A stretch of 64,000 bases of DNA from Latrodectus hesperus (Eukaryota; Arthropoda; Arachnida; Araneae; Theridiidae). The stretch is from the NCBI GenBank assembly GCA_037975125.1, contig CM075853.1, forward strand, positions 38,277,113-38,341,112, in the 5' to 3' direction. This document shows, one piece after another, positions 42,663 through 54,430 of the stretch. The notes beneath the pieces were generated by a model. That model saw only the letters and a list, made by a program, of their open reading frames with translations. It had not been told where the DNA came from and did not search any database. Each line of letters starts with the position of its first letter. Position 1 is the first letter of the stretch. Position numbers and translations under genes: made by a program.

Positions 42663-45224
42663 ATACGAAGATATCCATGAATTGGAACAAAATGCGAGAT
42701 ACGTAAGCAATGTTAATACATGATTATATTGGGCATATAAATACGTGTTATTTCTTTTAGAGAGAGCATCAATAAAATTTAGGACAGAATTATATAAAAA
42801 AGTAGAAATATTGACAGTTTTATGTACTTATTTATAATAAAACATATCAAAACAAAATTCAAATTAGAAGCATTTAGAAGTAGTTAAATTTTGTAAAATT
42901 AAATAAAATGATAACATTTTATGAGAATCAGCTTTCAGTCTATCAAATTTGGCAAAAGCTATTTCTTACTTCAAATTATTTTAGTTAATTAAAGATACAA
43001 TATAATTCTTTATAGCACATTGATATGTGAGAACCATCTTTGACGTTTTATTAAAATAAGAGATTTCTTATTACTTCAATTGCTTAATGTTCAATACATC
43101 AGTATAGTAAGTTAGTGATTTAATTGCTTTCAAATCAAGAATTTGATAGTTCAACATTAACATTTTCGGCGTAGTTCAAAGTCTATCCTTTTGGTCTCAA
43201 ATTATTTCTTACATTATAAAAGTTACAGTAAAACGACAAGCCAGATTGATATCTTATTCCTTATCTCTCTCTTTTGCCCATCATAGTTCTAATTTTCTTT
43301 TTATAATATTCTAAAATTCTGAAGGTTTCAAGAAAGACTCAGTTATGTATGTCCTATGTTCAATGTTCGTTACTGTCAAACAACAGAAGATAGATATTAT
43401 ATTAACATTATTGGATATGCACATTTATCTGAAAGAATACTAGGAGTTTTCCTGGTTTTTTTCGCTAGCGAGCATGGTCTATCTATGAAAAAATATTCCA
43501 GAACGCAATGAAAATTAAATTTTCATATAATTTAGAGATGCTTTGGTTATTAGATTATTTATTTTAAGCAATTCATAATATAGAAGAATGCTTAAGACAA
43601 TTCAAAATAATTATCTATTGAAAAAATTATTGATCCCATTCTTATCGTTGTCGGCTACAAATTCTGATTGACGTCGCTTTTGTGATCACTTCGATTGTAA
43701 TCTAGCTGAAAATAATATCATTATTATCAACAACACGTTGTCTTTGATTAATACAACATTTTACATTACAAATCATTTGTTTCTTTTTTTATTTTTCATT
43801 CTGGAAATTAGGATTTGGAATTTAGGAAGAGTAAGCTTTGTGCCAAACCTTTAGAACTACATTAAGTCATTAAAATCTTTACAAAAATAATAGCTTTGTT
43901 TTAACTCCTCTAATATGTAAATTATTTATTCTATGATTAAATTATGATTATTGATACAGACAAGCTTATAAATAACTTTCTATAATCAGCAATTATGTTC
44001 AGGTTATCATAATGTAAAATCAGTTTATTTTTTTAATTATTTATCTCTCTCTCTCTCACTTTGACATTTTTATATATTTTACATATTTTCTTTTCCTTTT
44101 TTTTTTTGAGGTACTTAAGTAGAACAAATTGTGCGTCAACAATATGTCTTTCGCAAATACTAAATTTCTATAAGGATTTTCAATGAAACTTTTTATTACG
44201 GAGGAAGTAAATGCTCTTTATTTTTTTTAATTGCTTGAATTTAAAATGATTGACCGAGAAATACATTCTGATTTTCAGATTATTAGTATTTTTACGTATA
44301 CACATATCTATTAATACATTCATTATGTACAAATTAAAATTTATTCGTCAATAAAAAATTGATGAAAAAATGTCTGTTATTTATTTCATTGAAAATTAAT
44401 ACCGATGCTACTTATTCAAGTTTGTCATGATTCATTGTTTGATCTTCAAACTTAAACTTACAAGCTAGGAAAAACATAGAATGATTTTGTCAGTAAAACG
44501 GAAAGCGATCTCTTTAGTTAAAAAATATCATTTGCCTCCATCTATTAATTTTTATTGATAAAAATATCAAATAATTCCTTGGCGTTGAAACATTGTGTAA
44601 AATCCTTTCTTTTCAGATGATATTATAGATGTTATGGCAGAAAATATTTTCTTAATATCATTTTTATACATAACTGACATTTTAATATGCTGTTACTGAT
44701 GTTATTAGAGCAAAATTATTAACAAAGTAAATTAATGAAGAATATGGAAATTACGTAATTTTAGCTGTTTTTTGTTCTTTGTTAATAAGAATTACCTTCA
44801 TTAATTTCATATAATGAATTAAAACTAAGTTAATCTCCATAGTATAGTTGATTTTTTAAAACATGTGTACGTTTAATATTGCACAATAATCAATTAAAAT
44901 AATTTTTTACACTATGATGGTTTAAGAATTGCACTTAATAAATTAATAAAGATAATCAGCAAAGTGTGCTTCTTTTGGAAAAAAATATTCGAATGTTTTA
45001 ACGGATCATTTTGATAACGATAAAAATTATAAAATAGAAATATACAGAAAAAAAATTTTTGAATAAAAATGTTTAGTGATAAATAGCTGAAAATTGAAAA
45101 CATCATAGCTTATGCACGGATAAATTAATGCTAGTCGTTAATTACTTAGAATAAATTATTCACTGAGAAAATTGTACCGAGAATTTCTCTCATGCACACT
45201 TCTCTTTTTACATTGCTAACCTAA
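42663..45224. other. AT-rich unique DNA, no gene seen
   Basis: No recognised element. A (TC)n tract lies near 44044-44060. The minus-strand frame at 44912-45106 is Phe/Ile-rich and unconvincing. Confidence 0.55.
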
Positions 45225-45345
45225 CTTAACCCTAACCAGACCATGTGGGCCAAAGCCTATAGTTCCCATACCTGTTTTTCTGACCGAAGGCCCCGGAATT
45301 TGAATCATATGCCCCGGTTAGGTGACCAGCCTGACGCGAAGCCTT
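45225..45345 (-). mobile_element. SINE type A fragment, reverse orientation
   Basis: About 120 bp matches the body of the type A SINE at 38341-38450: 'accagaccatgtgggcc', 'cccatacctgtttttctgac', 'catatgccccggttagg' and 'gaccagcctgacgcgaagcc'. The tRNA-like head with A and B boxes is absent, so it is a fragment. Confidence 0.8.
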
Positions 45346-45668
45346 GCTAACACATTCAGAAAATTATGTAATTTTTCTTTAAGAGCTATTAATTGAATCA
45401 TTATGAAAAACTGAAAATAAATGAAGCTTTTTTTTATGAAAATTTTTAAATTTTATTTCTCAGAAGATTTTTTTACTCTCTTAAAATTTTAAAATATTGA
45501 TAAATAATATTTTATTTATCAGAAATACTATTTCCTTCAGTTATTTAGAAGGATTTTTTCTTTATTACATGTTTACTGGGCTTAAATAATATATTACTCG
45601 TATTATTTTTCTTCTATTGTTGTTAACTCCCTTGTATAAAAAATATCTAATTACTTACAAAAATGAAG

Positions 45669-45690
45669 ATGTTTAATTTAAATTAAACAT
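45669..45690. repeat. perfect 22-bp palindrome
   Basis: ATGTTTAATTT followed directly by its reverse complement; AT-rich, could be chance or a hairpin. Confidence 0.7.
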
Positions 45691-47904
45691 TTCAATTCAG
45701 TTACTTTGCAAATCATTTGAGTTTCTAATATATTTCCTTGAAAATTTTGCAAAAAGAAATGTAAATGAAAAATGTAAAAATATTTAGTTATGTGTATGTA
45801 ATCCTATCTCTTTCTTGCAGTTTTTACAGTTCAAATGTGAAATTTAAGTTAGTTTATGCATTTATTTGTATATAAAATTTTTAATTTTCTTTTGAAAATC
45901 GTATTATTAATAAAACAGTTAAAAATTCGAAATGTCTCTAACTTTTAAAGCTATTTTTACTATTTAATTCTCTATTGTAAACTGCTTTTTTAACATTATA
46001 CCGATGTACTATGACATTTATAAAAGATTGTTAGAAAGTATAAATGCACTACACTGAACTTACTCAAATAAATATAAAACTTTAAAATGGAAATGTTACA
46101 TTGATATAGTTGAAAAGAATATTATCAGTGATATAATATAAAATTTCCATTTTTTTGTTTTAAAATTTAGAAAAGGAGAACACAGATGTAATAGCTGTTT
46201 GAGTTTAGCACAGAATAAGATATTATCTTCAGGTCTGTATTCAAAATAGTAGCTAGCATTAGAAAATTATTTAAATATAGGCACATGGAAAAATTGTATG
46301 TTTAAAAAGATTTATGTGAAAATACAGTTCATATTGAAATTATCAGTATTAAAATTAATTTACATCAGGATGCGAATTTCTATTTTAACTACAGAAGAGA
46401 AAATATATAGTAAAGATCACTGAGAGAAGTTACAAAAAAATATTTTATGTCCAGCAAAGTATGATATGATTATGAATAAAATTACTTGTAGTCATCTTTT
46501 TTTCGAAATATAAACATTCTTCGTAGATTGCTCAAATCACTGAGTTATCAATTTGATGTACATGAAAAACAAGTGCACTAATTTCCTTACACCTGATAAC
46601 TATTTGGTAATGTACAGAGCTCCTTCTCATCAACTTAACTCACTTCACTTCACTTGATGTTTACGCAGTATTATTTGTTAGCTAAGACGTTTTCGTAAAG
46701 CATGACATAAAATAAACAAAAATACAACAAACTAGTAAAAAGAGGTCGTTTTCAAAATAAAATGAATAAAATATGTCATGTCATTGTAATTAAGGGTGAA
46801 CAATGTTTCCCTGAATAGAATGATAATTTAAAATCGAATTTCCTTTTTTCACTATTTTATCAAGCTGAAAAGCTTTACTGGTGCACTCGTAAGAGAGCTA
46901 CATTTAGCTGTTAATTGATTGGTATTAAAAATCAGGGCTTCAATTCTATTGCAAATAAAAAATACAACTGAAATTTGATGAGAATTGTGAAGGATTTTCC
47001 ACTCTGTGTAATGAAAGTTTTCATAGAAGAGACATTCTCTTTTCACACAGAAAATGTCATCACTAAATCATACTGAAGAATTAAGCTTGTTAAACTGTTC
47101 TAAGTAAATTGTTCTAAATAGTCATTGTTCTAAGTAGCATTTAGATGAAATATTACGAATTTTTATAATAAAAAATAAAATAGATGGCTTGAATTTTTCT
47201 GCCACCATAAAGAATAGAATAGTTGCTGAATGCACTCTCTTGGATTAAAAGTAGTGCATAATTTCATCTCAACTTAGTATAAAATATATTTCATTCAGAT
47301 TTTAGACTATCACAGATGACTTTTGTAAATAGTCGCCTGGTAAACATTTGCCAACACATCAAAAATTTGTAGTAGTATAATTTCAGGGCACCTCTGAAAG
47401 TAATTCTTGACATGGAATATTTATACAACTAGTACTTTTCTTAAAATGATAATTCTCTTTTAGAACCATTATTTCATTTTGCTTTTTCCATATCTTTTCG
47501 CAAGGCCACTAAAAACTTCCCAGCTTATCACTCTTTATACTCTCTGTAATCAGATATTACTAAAGATTCCTTCTTTTGACTCACTGATGCTATAATAAAG
47601 ATTTACAAGCAATGGCTTTTCTTAAAAACATACTGAATCCTTTAAGAAATACACTTTACCAACAGATATCGTAAATTATGTCAAACTAGAAAATCGACTT
47701 TTACATTCCTGATTCTTTTCCAATATTCATTATCTTTCAGGTAACTCCTTATACTACTTTTTAAAGTCTGAATTTGTCTGAATTTAATAAAGTCTGAATT
47801 TGAAACTATTGTATAATAATCTTTTGCGTTTCTCCGTTTATGAAATTCTTTAAAAATATTTACAAGTTAATTTATCTTACAGAATAAAGCATAATTCTAA
47901 ATAA

Positions 47905-47967
47905 CTGGATTAGTAATCCTTTAAGAAGTTAATTTTAAATTAACATCTTAAAGGATTAGTTATCCAG
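47905..47967. repeat. hairpin: 31-bp inverted repeat, 1-nt centre
   Basis: Arms 47905-47935 (CTGGATTAGTAATCC...) and 47937-47967 pair with three mismatches around a single T. No TA or longer duplication flanks it. Confidence 0.88.
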
Positions 47968-48491
47968 GTAAATTAATCATTTTGTAATATGATACCTCTA
48001 ATATTTTTATTCCTCTTATATTTTATATTAATTTTAAAAGTACTTCATTTTTCATTTAATTTATTCGCATTTTTATTTCATGATTGAATTTGTTTACTAT
48101 ACTGTGTAAGGAATAACCTGATTCAAATTTATAAACGAACAAAGTTAAATTATGCCTTAATATAATGTCTGCATTTCTTCAAAATATAAAAATATAAAGC
48201 AAAAATTCCAAATATGCGATGAAGCTCTAATTTATAAATTCCATGTTAAAAAAGTATAAGATGTTAGATCAAAAATAAGTAATATGCATATAAAAATATT
48301 AGCAGGTAACGGTAAGCATTTAGAAGCCTTGAAATCTACTTATTCTTTTAACAAACTAAAATTTACATCAATACTATTAAATTATGATTACTATAAATAG
48401 TATCAATTCTCATGTATTAATAACAGCCAGATAATATAATGGAAAATTTTGACGAACAAAACATTAAAATGATATAATAACTTTAACCGTC

Positions 48492-48498
48492 ACCTTCT
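48492..48498. repeat. probable target-site duplication of SINE type E
   Basis: ACCTTCT recurs at 48735-48741 right after the CAA tail. It is only 7 bp, shorter than for the other copies, so less certain. Confidence 0.55.
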
Positions 48499-48734
48499 GC
48501 CGCCCACCCTGTCTAGTGGTCAGAGTGCCTAACAGCAGATAGGGAGGTATTGGGTTCGAATCCCGATTCCGGCATGGATGTACTTACTCTCTCTCCTTGT
48601 ATGAAGGGGTTGTGAATGGTTGCTTATCCTATAAACAGTTGTCTATGGTATGTGTATACTGAGGAAGTCGAACACCACACCAAATTACTGTTTACTTCGA
48701 AAAGTGGAGCAGCGCTTCTCGGCACAAGACAACA
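48499..48734 (+). mobile_element. tRNA-derived SINE, type E, full-length forward copy
   Basis: Head GCCGCCCACCCTGTC with an A box (CTAGTGGTCAGAGTGCC, about 48513-48529) and a B box (GGGTTCGAATCCCG, 48552-48565). The body is shared with the copies at 37765 and 41765: 'ggcatggatgtacttac', 'gcttatcctataaac', 'aagtggagcagcgc'. It ends in a 'caagacaacaac' tail. This is the most complete representative and the best query for the family. It is not a working tRNA gene. Confidence 0.92.
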
Positions 48735-48741
48735 ACCTTCT

Positions 48742-49709
48742 CAATTATGGAGTAAAAACGTCTTAAAAGAAGATAAAAAATAAAGAAAAAAGGAGACCCT
48801 AAACGGATGAAGTAGCAAAGGGCCTAAGAACATTATGAAAGATCTGATGAAGGGGCATCATACGCGCTACTGGGATAGGTGAGGAAGAATTGACAAAATA
48901 GCCCTGTTTTTGTTACAGGCTATGCCAACGAAAAAGAATTTTAGCCATTGACAACATCGTTACTCTATCACTGTTTAATATTACATTGTACATAAAAATA
49001 ACCTTATTAACTGTACATTAAACTGCGAAACTTTTTTATTTTATAAATCTTACATTAAAATCATATATTAATCTCTATATTAGAGAGATTTACAACATTG
49101 ATGAATCAAATTTCTATTTTGGAAAATTTTTATGACAGATATTTTGTGTTGTTTTCCATTGAAAATAATACAAAGCCTATATATGCGTTTTGCTTGATAT
49201 CTTTTCCAAATAAGTTAAGTTTGAATTTAGGGAAGAAAGAAACAATAATGAATACTGATTCCATACTGGTTATATTTTCTTAGATCTTTTGGTTATATTG
49301 AAACATAATTAATATTTGGGTTAACTTCCAAATTATTAAATTTTTTTAACTAAAAATATAAATCAATAAATTTAAAGAGAAAAATATTTCCTTCAACTAA
49401 TTTTTTATAGTAAAAATTATTTAATTAATAAAGTGATTTATATATTGTTGAAAATTGGAGTTATAGTTCACATAGTCATTTCAAATTAATAAGACAAACA
49501 ACTAATGTAATATAGAATTTTAAAATAATATTAATATAATATATGTCGGAAATTAATAAATATAAAAATGTGAAAACTAACTATAGATATCAATATTAAT
49601 TATAACATAATTAAACACATCAATTTTTTTAATAAAGTTAAATTTCTAAGCATTCATCCTATTTTGATAAATATTTTAACCCATGAGATAGAGCTATAAC
49701 TCAAAGTAT
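48742..49709. other. unique DNA, no gene seen
   Basis: The first 200 bp (48742-48940) is GC-richer ('aaggagaccctaaacgg', 'atacgcgctactggg') and may be an unrecognised repeat fragment. After that it is AT-rich with only a chance-like frame at 49098-49283. Confidence 0.45.
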
Positions 49710-50095
49710 CAGTCTGAAATTTCAGCGCACCATGAATCGGAAGACCAAATTTTCGCGCCGTTCTGATCCTTTTTATAAGATAAGGCACAATTCCTCACCA
49801 TTTCATTTTCGGTATTAAAAACCCTTTCGTTGCCAAAAAAGAAAAAAAATGAAATTTATCTTGCCAGAGGTGACAGAAACTGACTTTTCTGTTGTCTAAT
49901 GCGGCGAAGCGTAGCTGAAAATCCGGACTTTTGGAAAAGATCATCGATCATAAAGACGGATCGCTCTGGAAATCGGACGACACGAGTTACCTTGTTGCAT
50001 TATGATCTCATTTCAGAAAGGGCAGACATTTCCAGGCGGTTGCGGGGGATTTAGATCTCTGTATCATTTCGGATGTCCATACTTTCAGAACAAAC
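49710..50095. other. GC-richer block with E2F-like site
   Basis: Composition contrasts strongly with both flanks. It contains 'attttcgcgccg' (49751-49762, an E2F-type TTTCGCGC), 'gcggcgaagcgtagc', 'gatcgctctgg' and 'ccaggcggttgcgggg'. There is no long open frame and no repeat ends. A regulatory or conserved non-coding element is plausible; inference only. Confidence 0.35.
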
Positions 50096-51069
50096 TATTG
50101 ACCTCTATAAAATGTGTTTTAATTCTAATTTATGCTGAGAAAACAAATACCATTCTTTGCCTTATAATTAGAGTATGATTTAAAATATAAGTTGTGTGTA
50201 AAAGTTTATTGCATGGTAAAATTCTGGTGGTAGAGGTTATTATAAAAAAGCCAAATTCTAATCATTTGCTTTTTATAGATTGTTTTCTTTTGTGAAGTTG
50301 ATACAAGGAAAGCTTTTAAATTTTAACTAGAGATATAAGTTAGTTGAAAGAAAAATTATAAGATTACTTTTCTATGCATCAACAACAGCATAAATAAGAA
50401 ATGAAATAATTCATTTCTTTATTTGTGGTTAGCTGTCTGGTTTATAAATTGATTAAGTTAAGGTTTGATCAAATTTACATGATTTGATAAAATTTATCCT
50501 CGAGATTGATAGCTTTTTAAATACAACTCTGCCAAATTAGCTGATTAAAAATATATTTTACATAAAAAAGATTATTTAATTAACTATCATTATAAAATGT
50601 TTAGATTCGCGAATGCCATTTTAAGAATTGCAAAATTAGAATCCAATTTTCTCATAGGATAACTGGAACTTAAATAAGCGTTATATATAATTTGAAAAAT
50701 AAATTGGATTGTTTTATAATAACTAGACATCGAAATTTAAGATGTTTTGAAATTTATAAAAGCAGAAGATAAACTTATAATGTATAAAAAAATTTCATCA
50801 CCTTTTTTTTGCTTTTTTTAACTACATAGAATCTGTATTTAGAAATCGAGTAATTGCAATCAGATAAGTTCCAATTGATGATATTTTTTTGTTTCATCAC
50901 TAAATACAATAATCTATATAATCAGATAATCGAGCTTCCCTTTGGATATACTATCTTAAAGGATGAACAATCTTTTCTGCACATATGTAATTGAAATAAA
51001 ACTCGAGACAAAACAACAATTTCAATAATTAAAAAACTACTTTCAGCGGATCTTTTATCATATTAACAA
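50096..51069. other. AT-rich unique DNA, no gene seen
   Basis: Low-complexity sequence without recognisable features. Confidence 0.6.
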
Positions 51070-51530
51070 CTGTTGGAAATGAAACTGCTGACATTTTGTC
51101 CAAGTAGAGTGCCTCTGATGTGACGACTTCAAATCACTCTTCGACCTATTCTGAGATCTACTGCAAGATAAAAGTCTCAAATCAAAAAATTATGAAAAAT
51201 TCCTCCGAATCACTCCTAGCATAACAGGCAGACTCGAGGTGCTGCCCTTACCATCAACAATGAATGAGACCACCATTAGCAGATTTGGCAAGTTTGCACG
51301 TTAGTTGCCCCTCTTTTTGATCAGGGACAAATAACCTTATCCCAAGTGCACCAACTGCAATTCCAAGTAAGCTTCTCCTGATTACGTATTGTCCTGTGCA
51401 AATTTAGGTAGGACTAACATTTTAATTCTTGTTCATGATTTTTAAACATTCTTGGGCACATAGACATTGTCTAGCCTGCAACTAGATCATGAGAAGTGAG
51501 ACAAGAACAGAAGATCTGAAGAGATCACCA
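51070..51530 (+). pseudogene. decayed LINE RNase H / zinc-knuckle end
   Basis: VGNETADILSK at about 51073 matches the last RNase H motif of LINE ORF2 (GNE-x-AD-x-LAK). Further on, TISRFGKFAR (about 51273) and CTNCNSK-stop-ASPDYVLSC (51349-51402) match the knuckle region of the LINE at 13798 (CTSCNTNEASPEHLLNC). Several stops and frame changes intervene, and no target duplications are visible. It is a much older insertion of a related element. The downstream 'gcacatagacattgtctagc' region to about 51530 probably belongs to the element's 3' end. Confidence 0.75.
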
Positions 51531-52100
51531 ATTATACCTCAACAAGTAAGAACTTTGCTATTCCAAAATGCTTGCCTTCAATGGTATGCCATTCAACGCC
51601 ATTTTTTGCCCATGAAGAGTAATTAGGCCAAGACCTACAGTTTAAAATGGACTCTGCAACACTACAAGCACCCAAATCAAACCTGAAAAAGAGTCCATGA
51701 ACTGTTGAACTGAAAGTCAGAGAGCTAACTACTCGATTATCATCTTGGCTTCTATGGTGTTAAGGAATTTATTAAATCTTTCTTCTTGATAGTGTATGCC
51801 TGTATTTGTGTGAGGATGAGACTGAGGAAACGTTCAAGCACTCGTTGCAAAAAAAAGCATAGAGCAAGGTAAGTAGAAACTCAATGTATGTCTCCTGTTT
51901 ATTCAACAAAATTAGAATTTAATCGGAAATCTTCCACTTCGAAGAACGAAGTTCTAACATCAACTATGATAAATTCAAAGCTAAATTTATTTTAAGAAAA
52001 TAATTTTATTTTAACGGACATTCACAGTAGAATCCTTGTTAATATTGAATAAATAAAAGAAAGATAGGGCCTAAATTTTCACACTTTTTTTTTATAAAAA
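51531..52100. other. AT-rich DNA, no gene seen
   Basis: Moderately complex sequence to about 51860, possibly further eroded repeat, then AT-rich. No domain recognised. Confidence 0.5.
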
Positions 52101-52137
52101 AATACCATTATTAGATTAATAATCTAATAATGGTATT
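52101..52137. repeat. perfect 37-bp palindrome (18-bp arms)
   Basis: AATACCATTATTAGATTA, one A, then its exact reverse complement. A further 'aatacc' at about 52150 gives an extra partial pairing partner. Confidence 0.92.
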
Positions 52138-52229
52138 AATATAATCATAATACCATACAGGTGGCCAACGTATTACTCACCATTCAATAACTGATTCATT
52201 GATATCAATATAATCATCAAGATAAACTT

Positions 52230-52240
52230 TGAAAATGAGT
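52230..52240. repeat. target-site duplication, left, of SINE type D
   Basis: TGAAAATGAGT is repeated exactly at 52630-52640. Confidence 0.88.
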
Positions 52241-52629
52241 TGTTGTTGTTACTTATGACACTTGAACAAGCTCGCTGTGCCTTGGCAATGCGTCAATAGG
52301 TTTAAGTCAATAGGGAGCGTCTTTCGTTTTTATCAGAGCACCATGAAGGTGTAAGTACGTCTTTGCTCTTTTTTAAATCCTTCGATAGATGGCACCACCA
52401 GAGGATCCACTCCCTCAATTTTGACATTGATCTGAAGGAGGAGGAAATTTTCTCCAGACCATTGCACCCATGGTAACTGCTCAACGACCGACCACAGGAC
52501 TTTCGATTCCACAGATTTAACGAGCCCGTATATCGCTTGTACTCGGTGGGTCTTTGGCAGCATTGGGAATCGAACCCCGTCCTTCCGGATGGAAGGCCGA
52601 TACCCTAACTACTAGGCTACCACGGCCTC
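52241..52629 (-). mobile_element. tRNA-derived SINE, type D
   Basis: A 389-bp insertion between perfect 11-bp duplications. On the minus strand it starts GAGGCCGTGGTAGCC. It has an A box (TAGCCTAGTAGTTAGG, complement of 52603-52619), a B box (CGGGGTTCGATTCCC, complement of 52565-52579), a body of about 300 bp and a (CAA)n tail (seen as ttgttgttg at 52241). High GC suggests it is relatively recent. The two overlapping minus-strand frames at 52302-52563 lie wholly inside it and are not genes. The tRNA head is near-canonical but lies within a longer transposable unit. Confidence 0.92.
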
Positions 52630-52640
52630 TGAAAATGAGT

Positions 52641-54120
<1,480 letters not shown>

Positions 54121-54248
54121 TTATTTATTTTATACTGTGGTTAAATCTTTCTTTAGCTGCTTTTGAGCTGGCTAGATTTCCTGTAATATTTATGTATTGT
54201 GGCTCCTATTTTATCATATTGTATCTTCAGTATTGCATGTATATATAC

Positions 54249-54412
<164 letters not shown>

Positions 54413-54430
54413 TTTATTATTATTATTATT

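Larger units (their letters stand above)
45346..48491. other. AT-rich unique DNA with two palindromes
   Basis: No gene is recognised. Palindromes at 45669-45690 and 47905-47967 are listed separately. 'gtctgaattt' is repeated three times at about 47766-47798. The frame at 46852-47046 has no known motif. Confidence 0.5.

Noticed and set aside
52302..52563. Two overlapping minus-strand frames (60 and 76 codons)
   Set aside because: Both lie wholly inside the type D SINE, which is defined by perfect target duplications and pol III boxes.
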